Of a stretch of DNA of 42,595 nt, positions 1 through 8,143 are shown one piece after another. The stretch spans positions 1-42,595 of the forward strand of contig JADZCC010000032.1 in the NCBI GenBank assembly GCA_020851785.1. The letters run 5' to 3'. Position 1 is the stretch's first letter. Every line of letters starts with the position of its first letter. The translations under genes were made by a program, and so were the position numbers. Under the pieces are notes generated by a model that was not told the origin of the DNA, did not search any database, and saw nothing but the letters and a program-made list of their open reading frames with translations. Source of the DNA: Anaerolineales bacterium (lineage in GTDB: Bacteria; Chloroflexota; Anaerolineae; Anaerolineales; Villigracilaceae).

Positions 1-67
1 CATTAGTTCGTTGTGCCGCTCTCAACAGCATGACGCATCTGGGTATGCCGCAAGCATACAAGGTTGT

Positions 68-304
68 CTAACCAATCAACACAGACAGACGAATTGTGCC
101 TGCCTCTCGATTTATGCACCAAAGCCGCTTGTAGGCATAAAATAATTTAGAGCCGCGTAACCAATTGGACCAACTTAGCGCCTTTTTGTTTTGCTTCCAC
201 AGGATGAACCTTGCAAGGTCTAAGCAGGCTTGCCTGGCTTCTGGGTCAAGCCTGCTGATCAGAGTTTCAAACTCAGTAGGGCTTTGATTTATACATTTCT
301 CCAT
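68..304 (-). CDS. Small hypothetical protein, 78 aa
   Basis: I do not recognise the family. The start is supported by an AGGAGA ribosome-binding site seven bases before the ATG (read on the minus strand). The N-terminal half (about residues 9-40) looks like two amphipathic helices with a Pro-Glu-Ala-Arg turn, loosely reminiscent of small antitoxin-like or DUF2281-like helical proteins; that resemblance is weak. The C-terminal half is rich in Trp, Lys and Arg. There is no signal peptide or membrane segment. It lies in a low-density accessory patch with the excisionase-like gene and tRNA-Val, and a possible small RNA is transcribed divergently from its 5' flank. Function unknown; existence as a gene is moderately supported by the ribosome site. 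Confidence 0.5.
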   Translation of the reverse strand: MEKCINQSPTEFETLISRLDPEARQACLDLARFILWKQNKKALSWSNWLRGSKLFYAYKRLWCINREAGTIRLSVLIG

Positions 305-331
305 TAGAGTCTCCTATGCTAAAATCTTTCA

Positions 332-392
332 AGGATTGATTTAGAGATGGTCAATCCTACGGGAAGCCATTCCTAGCTAGGAATGGCTTTTT
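332..392 (+). ncRNA. Candidate ~60-nt structured small RNA
   Basis: An extended -10 box (TGCTAAAAT, 317-325) is followed seven bases later by two consecutive hairpins. The first has 8-bp arms AGGATTGA (332-339) and TCAATCCT (351-358); the second is an intrinsic terminator (364-389) with a T run. The whole would be an independent RNA of about 60 nt starting near 332. A nine-codon ORF (ATG at 347-349, TAG inside the terminator stem) exists but has no good ribosome site. The promoter overlaps the 5' flank of the divergent small gene at 68-304. Calling it a regulatory RNA is inference from promoter plus structure only. Confidence 0.35.
364..392 (+). terminator. Intrinsic terminator, plus strand
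   Basis: A perfect 13-bp inverted repeat (AAGCCATTCCTAG / CTAGGAATGGCTT, 364-376 and 377-389) is followed by TTTTTA. No T run follows on the minus strand, so it works for plus-strand transcription. There is no conventional plus-strand gene before it, which is why a small RNA is proposed. Confidence 0.65.
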
Positions 393-500
393 ATTTACTT
401 CCTCGGCGCGTTTGCCCCGCGCTCCCTCTCCGCATAATCATCCCTGCGCGAGCGCTTCGCGTCTGGTTGCGATCTGCGGGTATTCATTTGGTAAGGTTCT

Positions 501-600
501 GATTTCAGTCATAAGTAAAGGGTAAAAATAAATCGCCTTGTGGCAAAAGCAGATTATGACTGAAAATCTTCTTATTACTTACGTCATAAGTATATCATAA
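501..600. promoter_or_regulatory. Repeated GTCATAAGTA sites in a gene-free stretch
   Basis: The gene-free stretch 305-631 holds, besides the RNA candidate and terminators, a small cluster of related sites. GTCATAAGTA occurs twice as a direct repeat (508-517 and 583-592). TTCAGTCATAA (504-514) is inverted exactly at 554-564 as TTATGACTGAA. The second direct copy is itself part of the palindrome ACTTAcgtcaTAAGT (577-591). The sites lie just downstream of the excisionase-like gene, so they could be its binding sites or a recombination region; this is inference. The stretch 393-500 shows nothing I can identify. Confidence 0.4.
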
Positions 601-604
601 AAAT

Positions 605-632
605 AAAACGCCTGACAAATAGCAAGCGTTTT
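605..632 (-). terminator. Intrinsic terminator of the excisionase-like gene
   Basis: Read on the minus strand, AAAACGCTTG pairs with CAGGCGTTTT (10 bp with one G-U pair, 8-nt loop) and is followed by an A/T-rich tail (ATTTTTATG). The stem begins inside the stop codon of the gene at 632-871. Confidence 0.6.
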
Positions 633-871
633 TACTTTGGAGATTTTCGGCGAGGGTCGTTCTTACTCATACCGTCCGTTTTTGTAAGATACTCTTTTAC
701 AGATTTTCGAGAGACAAGCCAGGCACGCCCAAATTTCACCCCCTCTAATGTTTTTGTTTTTATCATGTAGGGTATAGAACGCACATTGAAGCCAAGCAAT
801 TTAGCGGCCTCTTCAGTCGTCATAAACTCAGCAAGGTCTGGCATTGTTTTTTGTCTTGTAAGAATATTCAT
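632..871 (-). CDS. Excisionase-like / HTH_17 DNA-binding protein, 79 aa
   Basis: A small DNA-binding protein of the excisionase/MerR-like winged-helix type. Residues 13-65 carry the typical pattern: 'MTTEEAAKLLG' (first helix and turn), 'RSIPYMIKTKTLEGVKFGRAWLVS' (recognition helix and wing) and 'KSVKEYL'. The wing normally ends with a Trp/Arg-containing strand, as here. Such proteins are recombination directionality factors of integrases or small repressors. The gene lies 50 bp from tRNA-Val, a usual integration site, but no integrase or tRNA-end duplication is visible, so it may be an island remnant. A GGAG ribosome site precedes the ATG but is inside a hairpin stem (872-909). A terminator begins at its stop codon. 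Good confidence in the fold, low in the role. Confidence 0.75.
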   Translation of the reverse strand: MNILTRQKTMPDLAEFMTTEEAAKLLGFNVRSIPYMIKTKTLEGVKFGRAWLVSRKSVKEYLTKTDGMSKNDPRRKSPK

Positions 872-909
872 AGGTTACTCCACTGAAATTTCAAGCTTTT
901 GAGTAACCT
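872..909 (-). promoter_or_regulatory. Hairpin masking the ribosome-binding site of the excisionase-like gene
   Basis: AGGTTACTC (872-880) and GAGTAACCT (901-909) form a perfect 9-bp stem that ends one base before the ATG of the gene at 632-871. In the mRNA the 3' arm contains GGAG, the only plausible Shine-Dalgarno, so the folded state would block translation. The loop contains the palindrome TGAAATTTCA (884-893) and AAGCTT. It could equally be an operator bound by the protein itself. Confidence 0.5.
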
Positions 910-923
910 GCCTAAATAAAAGG

Positions 924-997
924 TGGGCGCGAAGGGACTCGAACCCCTGGCCTCATGTGTGTGATACATGTGCTCTAACCAACTGAGCTACGCGCCC
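924..997 (-). tRNA. tRNA-Val (anticodon CAC)
   Basis: The cloverleaf folds fully on the minus strand: acceptor GGGCGCG/CGCGCCC, D-arm GCTC/GAGC, anticodon stem CATGT/ACATG with loop ATCACAC giving anticodon CAC (reads GUG), five-base variable loop, and T-arm with TTCGAGT loop and one G-U pair. Discriminator is A. The genomic bases after it are CCT, so the CCA end is not completely encoded and must be added enzymatically. Confidence 0.95.
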
Positions 998-1041
998 GAA
1001 AGCGTCCGCGATTATAGCCCAGCCCGTGCGCTTTGGCAAGA

Positions 1042-2256
1042 TTAAGGCGGCGGCAAATAATCCCAGGGGTTAACTTTCCAGGTGGCGGTCATCAATTCAA
1101 AATGCAGGTGCGGGCCGGAGGAACGCCCGGTGGTGCCGACTGCGCCGATCGTTTCGCCCTGCCCCACGCTTTGGCCACAGCCGCGATAAATGGCGCTGAG
1201 GTGCGCGTATAAAGATTGAAAGCCGTTGCCGTGATCAATCATAATCATATTGCCGTAGCCGTAATTGTTCCAGCCAGAATAGACCACTACGCCCGCGTCC
1301 ACGGCGTACACGCCTTCGCCCTCGTTGCCCGCCAGGTCTATGCCGCGATGATTGGTCTTTTCGCTAAAGTTAAACCCGGAAAGATAATGGTCGTTGGTTG
1401 GGTAAACATACGTCCCGTAGCCTACTGCGCCGCCGTTCACGGGCTCGCAGGCCCCATCTCCCAGCACGCGGGCCGAGGCTGGGTTGTCGCGCGTGACGCC
1501 CAGCGGCGCGCTCCAATTGATAAACTCGCGTTGACCATGCGGGATGATTAACCACGTTCCGGCTTTGATTGAGGCGTTCTCAAAATCGCCAACAGCGTTT
1601 GGGTCCAGGTGATTGCCCGGCAGGTTGATAATGTCGGCGGCGGTGACGTGATAATACTGCGCCCATTGCCCAAACGGGATGCCGCCCAGCCATTGCCAGT
1701 ACACGCCATCCAGCGGCAAAATGTTCAAGACCTGTCCGGGCTTGAGCGAATGCGGGTCGTCTTGCAGGGTGTTGTAGTTGCCCCACAAAATGGTTTGCGG
1801 TTCCAGCCCAAACTTATCGGCGATGCCAAACACCGTATCGCCATCTTGAACGGTGTAGGTGATCATTTCCTCGCGTGGGCGGGTTGGGATGTTGGTGTGG
1901 AGTTGCGCGCTTCGCGGAATGCCCACAATGATGGAATTGTCCAGCGCGGCGACTGCGTTTAAATCCACAACTGCGGCGGCCGGAACTTCAGCCGGGTCGC
2001 TGGCTTCGGAGGGCTGATTCGGCGCCTGTTGGAAGTACGAACGCGCCAGCCAGAGCGCCACCGCGAGAGCCAGAATTGAAAACAGGTTGGTACTGCTTCG
2101 TAAGATCGCTTCGCCCAGCCCCATTTGCGCCAGCCGATTCATTCCGCGCGTGAAGAAACTTTCGCGTGGCGCCGGAAGAGCGGCTAAATTTTCTTGAAGG
2201 TCTTGCCGCTCCAATTCGGTGGGTGTGGGAGCGTTTTCTTTAAATTCGTTTTGCAT
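1042..2256 (-). CDS. Membrane-anchored LysM / M23 peptidoglycan endopeptidase
   Basis: A cell-wall hydrolase (lysostaphin/LytM family) that cuts peptide cross-links of peptidoglycan outside the membrane. From the ATG at 2256 the protein has 404 aa: cytoplasmic N-terminus, one membrane segment near residues 50-75, a LysM domain ('YTVQDGDTVFGIADKFG...LKPGQVLNILP', about 135-190), a second, weaker LysM-like segment, then a full M23 domain (about 300-400) with the zinc ligands of 'HRGIDLAG' and 'GPHLHFEL' and the 'YAHL' histidine. The reading frame is open 12 codons further upstream, but that part contains the -35 and -10 boxes of a strong promoter, so the downstream ATG is the start and the mRNA is probably leaderless. 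All catalytic residues are present. Monocistronic as far as visible. Confidence 0.88.
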   Translation of the reverse strand: MQNEFKENAPTPTELERQDLQENLAALPAPRESFFTRGMNRLAQMGLGEAILRSSTNLFSILALAVALWLARSYFQQAPNQPSEASDPAEVPAAAVVDLNAVAALDNSIIVGIPRSAQLHTNIPTRPREEMITYTVQDGDTVFGIADKFGLEPQTILWGNYNTLQDDPHSLKPGQVLNILPLDGVYWQWLGGIPFGQWAQYYHVTAADIINLPGNHLDPNAVGDFENASIKAGTWLIIPHGQREFINWSAPLGVTRDNPASARVLGDGACEPVNGGAVGYGTYVYPTNDHYLSGFNFSEKTNHRGIDLAGNEGEGVYAVDAGVVVYSGWNNYGYGNMIMIDHGNGFQSLYAHLSAIYRGCGQSVGQGETIGAVGTTGRSSGPHLHFELMTATWKVNPWDYLPPP

Positions 2257-2262
2257 GGTTTC

Positions 2263-2292
2263 ATCATAACATGGGAAAATTTTCAAAGTCAA
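2263..2292 (-). promoter_or_regulatory. Promoter giving a leaderless mRNA for the LysM/M23 gene
   Basis: On the minus strand: -35 TTGACT (2292-2287), 18-bp spacer, extended -10 TGTTATGAT ending at 2263, then six bases and the ATG at 2256. A start site about seven bases after the -10 falls on or next to the A of the ATG. This decides the gene start against a longer in-frame reading. Confidence 0.65.
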
Positions 2293-2363
2293 GTTGAGGC
2301 GCTTAACGCTAATGCTAAGTTAACCCGTTTAAGCGCGAAAAGCGGGCAAAAACGCCTTAAATT

Positions 2364-3038
2364 CTATTCCGCAACGGGTAGGACCAACTCGGCACGGTCG
2401 TTTGCCGGGGCGTTGACCAGCGTGGAGACGGGGTGGGCCCGCATTGAATCGGCGGGGAAAGGCCGGATGAGGCGAAGCAGGCTTTCGGGAGTGCGGGGCG
2501 CGGGGTCGAGCCATTCTGCGTAATCTTGCTTCTCCAAAATCACCGGCATCCGATTATGTAAGGTAGACATCAATGGATTGGGTTGAGTGGTGACGATGGT
2601 ACAGGTGCGGAGCGCGTCGCCTGCGGGGGAGTTCCATTCGCTCCACAGCCCGGCAAGCGCAAACGGTTTGCGCTCTTGCAGGTGAATGTAATAGGGCGTT
2701 TTTGTTTTTATGCCCGGGTTGGTTTTCCATTCGTAAAAGCCATCGGCGGGAATGAGACAGCGTTTATATTTGAAACTGGCGCGAAAGGACGGCTTTTCGG
2801 CCAGCGTTTCGCCGCGCGCGTTGATCAATTTATGCGCGATGGAGATGTCTTTGGCCCAAACCGGGACCAACCCCCATAGGAAGAAAGTCGCGGTGAGTTT
2901 TCCGTCGTTTGGGATGGCGAGGAGGGGTTGCGAGGGCGCAATGTTAAAACGCGGCGCAAAAGGTTGCGGAAATTGATAGCCGTGAAAGGCGTCTTCCAGT
3001 TGGGCTGGGTCAATCGTTAGCGTAAATCTTCCACACAT
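2364..3038 (-). CDS. SRAP-domain abasic-site processing protein (YedK/HMCES family)
   Basis: Proteins of this family cross-link to abasic sites in single-stranded DNA and shield them during replication. All signature residues are present: Cys2 immediately after the initiator Met ('MCGRF'), which forms the thiazolidine link; Asn32 in 'RFNIAPSQ'; Asn74 in 'INARGE'; Glu103 in 'GFYEW'; and His161 in 'LHNRMP'. Length 224 aa is normal. The start is fixed by the need for Cys2 and by an AGGAGA ribosome site just before it. It starts 8 bp after the stop of the sensor kinase, so it is the last gene of a selB-kinase-SRAP transcript. The partners give no obvious functional link. Confidence 0.93.
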   Translation of the reverse strand: MCGRFTLTIDPAQLEDAFHGYQFPQPFAPRFNIAPSQPLLAIPNDGKLTATFFLWGLVPVWAKDISIAHKLINARGETLAEKPSFRASFKYKRCLIPADGFYEWKTNPGIKTKTPYYIHLQERKPFALAGLWSEWNSPAGDALRTCTIVTTQPNPLMSTLHNRMPVILEKQDYAEWLDPAPRTPESLLRLIRPFPADSMRAHPVSTLVNAPANDRAELVLPVAE

Positions 3039-3046
3039 GGGTTCTC

Positions 3047-6000
3047 CTATTGCGGGATGGTGAAGTAAAAGGTGGCGCCCTGATTGGGTTCAGATTCCAC
3101 CCAGATGCGCCCGCCGTGAACTTCGATAATTCGCTTGACCAGCGTCAGCCCAATTCCTGTGCCTTGTGAGTTCGCGTCGAGTTTGTTGAACAACCCAAAG
3201 ACGCGCTCGTGATATTCCGGGTGAATACCAACGCCGTTGTCTTTGACGTAAAAAATAGGGCTGTGGGTTTCGCCAGATCGTGAGCCAATTTGAATGGTTG
3301 GGTTGGCCTGCCCGCCCGTAAATTTGATCGCATTTTCGATCAGGTTTTGAAGCGCTTCTGTCAGCCGTGTACGATCTCCCTGAATGGCGATTTCAGTTTG
3401 CTGAAGTTCAACCTTTACGCCGGTTTCCTGAAGTTGGCCGTGCAGTAACTCCACTGCATCTTCAACGATTTGGTTAAAGGAAATTTCAACTGGCGGATTG
3501 ATTAACCTGCCAATGCGGGATAATTCCAACAGGTCGTTTAACAGGCGTTGCATCTTGTCCACCGCCAGGACAATGCGATTGGTTCCGTGACGAACCCGCT
3601 CAAAGTTGCCAGCCAGCGCGTCTTTTTCCAGGTAGCTGAGGAAGCCGTTAATCGTCACCAGCGGCGATTTTAGGTCGTGCGAAACGGTATAGGTAAAGCG
3701 TTCCAACTCGGCGTTTTTGGCTTCGAGTTCCTGAATGAACTTCTTTCTCTGCAGGAGTTCGTTTTGCAGGGCGCTGTTGAGCCGGGAGTTTTCAATTGCC
3801 AGTCCGGCATATCCGGCGAAAAGGCGCAGGGCTTCCACCTGTTGGGCGGTGATCGGACGCTTGGTGATGTTGTTGTCCACGCATAAAACGGCGATGGGCT
3901 TTTCTCCGGCGCGCGCGGCAACAGCGCAAAAATCTTTGACGCCCGCCATGACTCCGCCCGCGTGGTTGGGGTGGTCTTGCTCATAATCATGTGTGACGTA
4001 GACTGCGCCTGAGGCGCGTAAGACGCGCAAGAACGCTGTGGAAGTGGGAATTGGAATCGTGTCCTGCCACTCGTCGGTCATTTCGCCCTGATTGCTGGTT
4101 CCGAATGAACCTTGCATTTGCTGGGCTTCGGCATCGTAGAGGAAAATGCCGATTCGATCAAAGCCCAGCCCATAGCGCACGCCCTGCCAAATTCGGATCA
4201 AAGTGATTTCCAGTTCGTACACGCCGGCGTTCGCCTCGCTGGTGATAACTTTGCTGGATTCAGTGACATACTGGCCGAGTTTAATCACCTCTTCCAGCGT
4301 GGCGCCGCGCGCTTTTTCCTTTTCTTCATCCGTCTGTTTTTGAATTAATTCGCTTTGCAGGCGTTCGTGTAATTTTGAGTTTTCAATAGCCAGGGCGGCA
4401 TACCCGCTGAAGAGCCTGAGCGCTTCCAACTGCTCTTCGGTAATCGGGCGTTGGGTGAGGACATGGTCGGCGCAGATGACGGCCACTGGTTTGTTCCCCA
4501 CCCAGGCCGCGAGAGCGACGAAATCTTTTACGCCGTACATTTCATCTTCTGGAGCGATGTTATTCTCAACGTCATATTGATGCGTGAAGTACATGCCGCT
4601 GGGGTTCTGGAGGACTTCGTTTAGGCGGTGCGCCGCTTCGTCGCTGATTGAAAACGAAATGCCCCAGGTTTCCTCCATTTGGCCGTCCCGATCCGTCCCG
4701 AGGGTGCCTTCTATGGAAAGGTTTTCTGGGTTGTAGATAAAGATGGCCAGCCGGTCAAATTCGAGCGTATCGTGTACGCCGTGCCAGATCTGTTTGACCG
4801 TTTCGACCAGGCTGGAGGTGGCGGTGACGGTTTTGCCAAGTTCGATGACTTTCTCCAGCAGTTCGCGGCGGCGTTGTTGGGCAAATTCAAGTTCTTTGCG
4901 GGCGTGAATATCGCGGGAGATGCCGCTTGTGCCGATCACTTCGCCTTTCGAGTTGAAGATTGGGGTTTTGATGGTTTCTGCCCAATAGACTCGCCCGCTA
5001 TGATCTTTGACTTTCTCTTCAATGCGCTTTGACTTCTGGGTGGCAATGACTTGCGCGTCATCGGCTTGAAAGGCTTCGGCAACTTCGGGTTCGGCCAGGT
5101 CATAATCGGTTTTACCGACAAGCTCTTCGCGCGACAAGCCTTCAAACTCTGCGAGCTTTTCATTCACCGCCAGGTATCGGCTGTTCAGGTCTTTGATCCA
5201 GGCCATATCCGAAGCGTTTTCGATCATGCGGACTTGAAGTTGCAGGGAGCGTTTTTCCGCCTCTTCGGCAAGTTTGAGCGTTGTGATGTCCTGAGCGGAG
5301 CCGATGATTCCGCCAACTCTGTTCTTCGCAGAATCCCAAATGGGACGGGCCGAGATGCGCACCCAGCAAAGTTCGCCGCTTTTTTTGAGCGTGCGAATTT
5401 CTGAGATCAAGTTTTGATTGCGTTTCAGGGCCTCCAAGTCTGCCGCGTCTTTGGCCGAATCTTCCGGGTGCAGGTGTGCCAGCCAACCGCCCGTGGCGAG
5501 ATATTCCTCGAAGGCGTACCCGGTCAACCGCTCAAATGCGCCGCCGACCCAAAATAATTGATTGATCCCATTTTCGTCTATGACCGTTTCAAAAATATAA
5601 TCGGTACTCACGCTTAAAATCAGCCGGTAGCGTTCTTCGCTGGCGCGCGCGCGCTTAAGGGAAGTTTGAATTAAGCCGTATGAGATATATTGTAAAAACA
5701 GGAGGATGAAAAAAACGAGGGCGCTTAATATCCAAAAAGCGCCCGGCGAGCCAATGGTTTTGAACGCGAATTGCCCGCTGGCCTCTGCGTAGAGCATCCA
5801 CCCGCCTGCGGCAATGGAAATTAGCGTGACGAAAAAAGCCAGGCGAAACCCCAGCAGGACTCCAGCGATGATGATGACCAGCGTGTACCCAAAGATGTAA
5901 GCCAGACTGTAGATGCCGGAGTCTGTCATTGCGCCAATAGTGAGGATGACCCATAAAGAAGCGACTTCAATATAAGAAGCGCTGTACACCTGTCCGCGTC

Positions 6001-6220
6001 GGATTAAGTAAAAGAGCAGGAGGCTCAGCGCGGCGTTGAATGTGATTTCAAACAGGGCCTGGCGCAGAAAAGTAGGTTCGGTGAAGACCGCGTAGAAAGC
6101 GTATGGGATGGAGGCAAAGAGCAAGGTCCACAGGATTGCGGTTAATAAGTCGGCGCGGTATTTCTTCTCCTCCGCCTCAAAGACAGGCAGGATGAAAAGA
6201 GATCTAAAGAAAGCCTTCAT
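3047..6220 (-). CDS. Membrane PAS/GAF sensor histidine kinase, 1057 aa
   Basis: A sensor kinase that should autophosphorylate on the His of 'SHDLKSP' and pass phosphate to an unidentified response regulator. Order: six membrane segments (about 25-185) of a 7TM-sensor-like type, PAS (about 200-315, ending 'GSAQDITTLK'), PAS (about 325-445, ending 'GISRDIHARK'), two GAF domains (about 455-615 and 635-820), HisKA (about 835-905) and HATPase_c (about 930-1057, with 'NLIENAIKF', 'DNGVGI' and 'GTGIGLTLVKRI'). The two GAF domains are clearly an internal duplication. The best start is the ATG at 6220, whose A is shared with the selB stop (TGATG), implying translational coupling; a TTG one codon earlier is possible. 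No response regulator gene is in the window. Confidence 0.93.
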   Translation of the reverse strand: MKAFFRSLFILPVFEAEEKKYRADLLTAILWTLLFASIPYAFYAVFTEPTFLRQALFEITFNAALSLLLFYLIRRGQVYSASYIEVASLWVILTIGAMTDSGIYSLAYIFGYTLVIIIAGVLLGFRLAFFVTLISIAAGGWMLYAEASGQFAFKTIGSPGAFWILSALVFFILLFLQYISYGLIQTSLKRARASEERYRLILSVSTDYIFETVIDENGINQLFWVGGAFERLTGYAFEEYLATGGWLAHLHPEDSAKDAADLEALKRNQNLISEIRTLKKSGELCWVRISARPIWDSAKNRVGGIIGSAQDITTLKLAEEAEKRSLQLQVRMIENASDMAWIKDLNSRYLAVNEKLAEFEGLSREELVGKTDYDLAEPEVAEAFQADDAQVIATQKSKRIEEKVKDHSGRVYWAETIKTPIFNSKGEVIGTSGISRDIHARKELEFAQQRRRELLEKVIELGKTVTATSSLVETVKQIWHGVHDTLEFDRLAIFIYNPENLSIEGTLGTDRDGQMEETWGISFSISDEAAHRLNEVLQNPSGMYFTHQYDVENNIAPEDEMYGVKDFVALAAWVGNKPVAVICADHVLTQRPITEEQLEALRLFSGYAALAIENSKLHERLQSELIQKQTDEEKEKARGATLEEVIKLGQYVTESSKVITSEANAGVYELEITLIRIWQGVRYGLGFDRIGIFLYDAEAQQMQGSFGTSNQGEMTDEWQDTIPIPTSTAFLRVLRASGAVYVTHDYEQDHPNHAGGVMAGVKDFCAVAARAGEKPIAVLCVDNNITKRPITAQQVEALRLFAGYAGLAIENSRLNSALQNELLQRKKFIQELEAKNAELERFTYTVSHDLKSPLVTINGFLSYLEKDALAGNFERVRHGTNRIVLAVDKMQRLLNDLLELSRIGRLINPPVEISFNQIVEDAVELLHGQLQETGVKVELQQTEIAIQGDRTRLTEALQNLIENAIKFTGGQANPTIQIGSRSGETHSPIFYVKDNGVGIHPEYHERVFGLFNKLDANSQGTGIGLTLVKRIIEVHGGRIWVESEPNQGATFYFTIPQ

Positions 6221-8121
6221 CAAGCAGTTTCCCTCAATTTGCGCGTGTCTCCTTCGCGCAGGGTCACTCCGGTTAAGTCCAAATATTCCAAAAGCGCCTG
6301 CGCGTATTTGCGGGAAGTACCCAGCCGATTGCGAACTTCAGCCAGCGTAATCGCGCCTTCCTGCTTCAATATATCATAGACCAGCCCCGCCATTTTTTCA
6401 TAATCCTGCTTTTGGAAAACCACTTCGCTGGAAACGGCGATTAACCGCCCGGTATGCACTAACGCGTTGAAGAGTTCCTCGCCAACCTCGGCTTGCGCTT
6501 CTTTGACGCTCGGCGGGCTGAATGGATTTAAGTCAAACCTCCGGGTCAACGCCGCGACTTGAGCCTGATCCCGCTTCGTGAAGCCAATCTCACGCCCGCA
6601 GATTTTAATCCAACCTTGCGCTTCTTCCAGCAAGCCTTCTTTCTTTAATAACGCCAAACTGGCGCTAAAGACGCGCGGCGCAAGTTTTAATTTGCTCTTC
6701 AATTCCTCGCGTGGAATGCCCACCCGTAAGGGCTGGCTGGCGTGATAGGCATTCACGATTTTCAAAAAATTATCGGCGATTGAATTCCACTGCGCGCGCG
6801 GTGTTACCCGCAAGTCGCCGAAGTTTGTCCCCGTTTCCAGCGCGATTAGCGTTCCGTCATGTAACAATTCTTCCAGCGTTTGCAGGGCGTGAATTTCTTC
6901 CAACTGTGCGCGGAGAATCACTTCTTGGATTGAAGCAATCTGGAGCGCGAGCGCCGCTTCCAGAAGAACCTCACGCGGAGCGCCTTGCGCGCGCGTTTCC
7001 AATGCCGACAGGATGGTTTGCTCAAAGCGCTTATGCCTGCCACGCGGATGTGGGTCTATGATCAGCCCGCCGCCTAATGTTTCGCTAGGGGAGGGCCTGC
7101 GTAAAACATACCGATCTCCATAAGCGGCAATCATTGGCTCGCGCAATTCCAGTTGAACCCAGCCGGTTTGCCCGGGTTGCAGTTCTTCGGCGTCCAGCAG
7201 GCGCGCGGTGGCCATGGTTTCGCTTGCGCCGATAAATAACTTTACTTCAGCGGCATGTTTCAGCGGATGACTTGTGTCCGCCAATAAGTGAAACTGCGCG
7301 TCCAACCTTCTGGTTGGCTGGTAATCCGGCGAATCTTTTTTGACGAGAGTCGCTCCACGTCGAATGGCTTCCACATCAATCCCCGTGAGATTTATTGCCA
7401 CGCGCGAGCCGGGGAGCGCCACGTCTACTTTCTTGTTGTGAGTTTGTATCCCGCGCACACGCCCGCTTTGCCCGCTTGGCAGGATGGTCGCTTCGTCGCC
7501 GATGGAAAATTGGCCGTTGAGCAAAGTTCCGGTAACCACAGTTCCGAAGCCGCTCAGGCTAAAGACGCGGTCAATCGGCAGGCGTGGACGGTTCAAATTT
7601 GGGCGGGCCGGTTGTTGGCGTAAGATGTTTTCAATTGCGGCAAGGAGTTCGGGTAGTCCGCTTTTGTTTTTAGCGGAGACGCGCACGATGGGCGCGTCGC
7701 GTAACACGGTGGCGCTCACAGCGGAGCGAATGTCAGTTTCCAGCAGAGCCAGCCGCCCTGAGTCTGAGGCGAGATCCGTCTTCGTCACGACGATCACGCC
7801 GCCGGAAATCTGAAGTAAATCTAAAATGGCGAGATGTTCTTTCGTCTGCGGCATGAGGCCTTCATCCGCCGCGATGATTAACAGCGCCGCATCAATCCCG
7901 CCGACGCCTGCCAGCATAGCGCTGATGAAGTCTCTATGCCCGGGAACGTCCACCAAGCCAACTTCTTCGCCATTGGGCAGGGCCATCCAACCGAAACCCA
8001 GTTCGATGGTCATCTCGCGGGCTTGCTCTTCTTTGAGCCGGTCGGGATGTTTGCCCGTGAGCGCTTCGATTAAGGTGGACTTGCCATGATCAACATGGCC
8101 AGCCGTGCCGAGTACGCGCAT
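6220..8121 (-). CDS. selB: Selenocysteine-specific elongation factor SelB
   Basis: A translational GTPase that delivers Sec-tRNA to UGA codons followed by a SECIS hairpin. From the ATG at 8121 it has 633 aa, close to the family norm. The G domain shows 'GTAGHVDHGKST' (P-loop), 'DVPGH' and 'TKTD'; domains II-III follow; the C-terminus consists of winged-helix repeats, the last with 'LGTSRKYAQALLEYLDLTGVTLREGD', typical of the SECIS-binding domain of SelB and absent from EF-Tu. The reading frame is open eight codons further (TTG), but the ATG start gives the usual N-terminus. No selA, selD, tRNA-Sec or selenoprotein is visible here. First gene of an operon with the kinase and SRAP genes; a terminator for the preceding gene lies just upstream. 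Confidence 0.93.
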   Translation of the reverse strand: MRVLGTAGHVDHGKSTLIEALTGKHPDRLKEEQAREMTIELGFGWMALPNGEEVGLVDVPGHRDFISAMLAGVGGIDAALLIIAADEGLMPQTKEHLAILDLLQISGGVIVVTKTDLASDSGRLALLETDIRSAVSATVLRDAPIVRVSAKNKSGLPELLAAIENILRQQPARPNLNRPRLPIDRVFSLSGFGTVVTGTLLNGQFSIGDEATILPSGQSGRVRGIQTHNKKVDVALPGSRVAINLTGIDVEAIRRGATLVKKDSPDYQPTRRLDAQFHLLADTSHPLKHAAEVKLFIGASETMATARLLDAEELQPGQTGWVQLELREPMIAAYGDRYVLRRPSPSETLGGGLIIDPHPRGRHKRFEQTILSALETRAQGAPREVLLEAALALQIASIQEVILRAQLEEIHALQTLEELLHDGTLIALETGTNFGDLRVTPRAQWNSIADNFLKIVNAYHASQPLRVGIPREELKSKLKLAPRVFSASLALLKKEGLLEEAQGWIKICGREIGFTKRDQAQVAALTRRFDLNPFSPPSVKEAQAEVGEELFNALVHTGRLIAVSSEVVFQKQDYEKMAGLVYDILKQEGAITLAEVRNRLGTSRKYAQALLEYLDLTGVTLREGDTRKLRETA

Positions 8122-8143
8122 TTTATCATTTAACCATAAGTTC

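Noticed and set aside
924..997. tRNA-Val as an attachment site of an integrated island
   Set aside because: I could not find a second copy of the tRNA 3' end in the window and there is no integrase, so only an excisionase-like gene remains as a hint.
6220..8121. A selenoprotein gene or tRNA-Sec near selB
   Set aside because: No gene with an in-frame UGA and no 90-nt tRNA-like fold was recognised in the neighbouring sequence.
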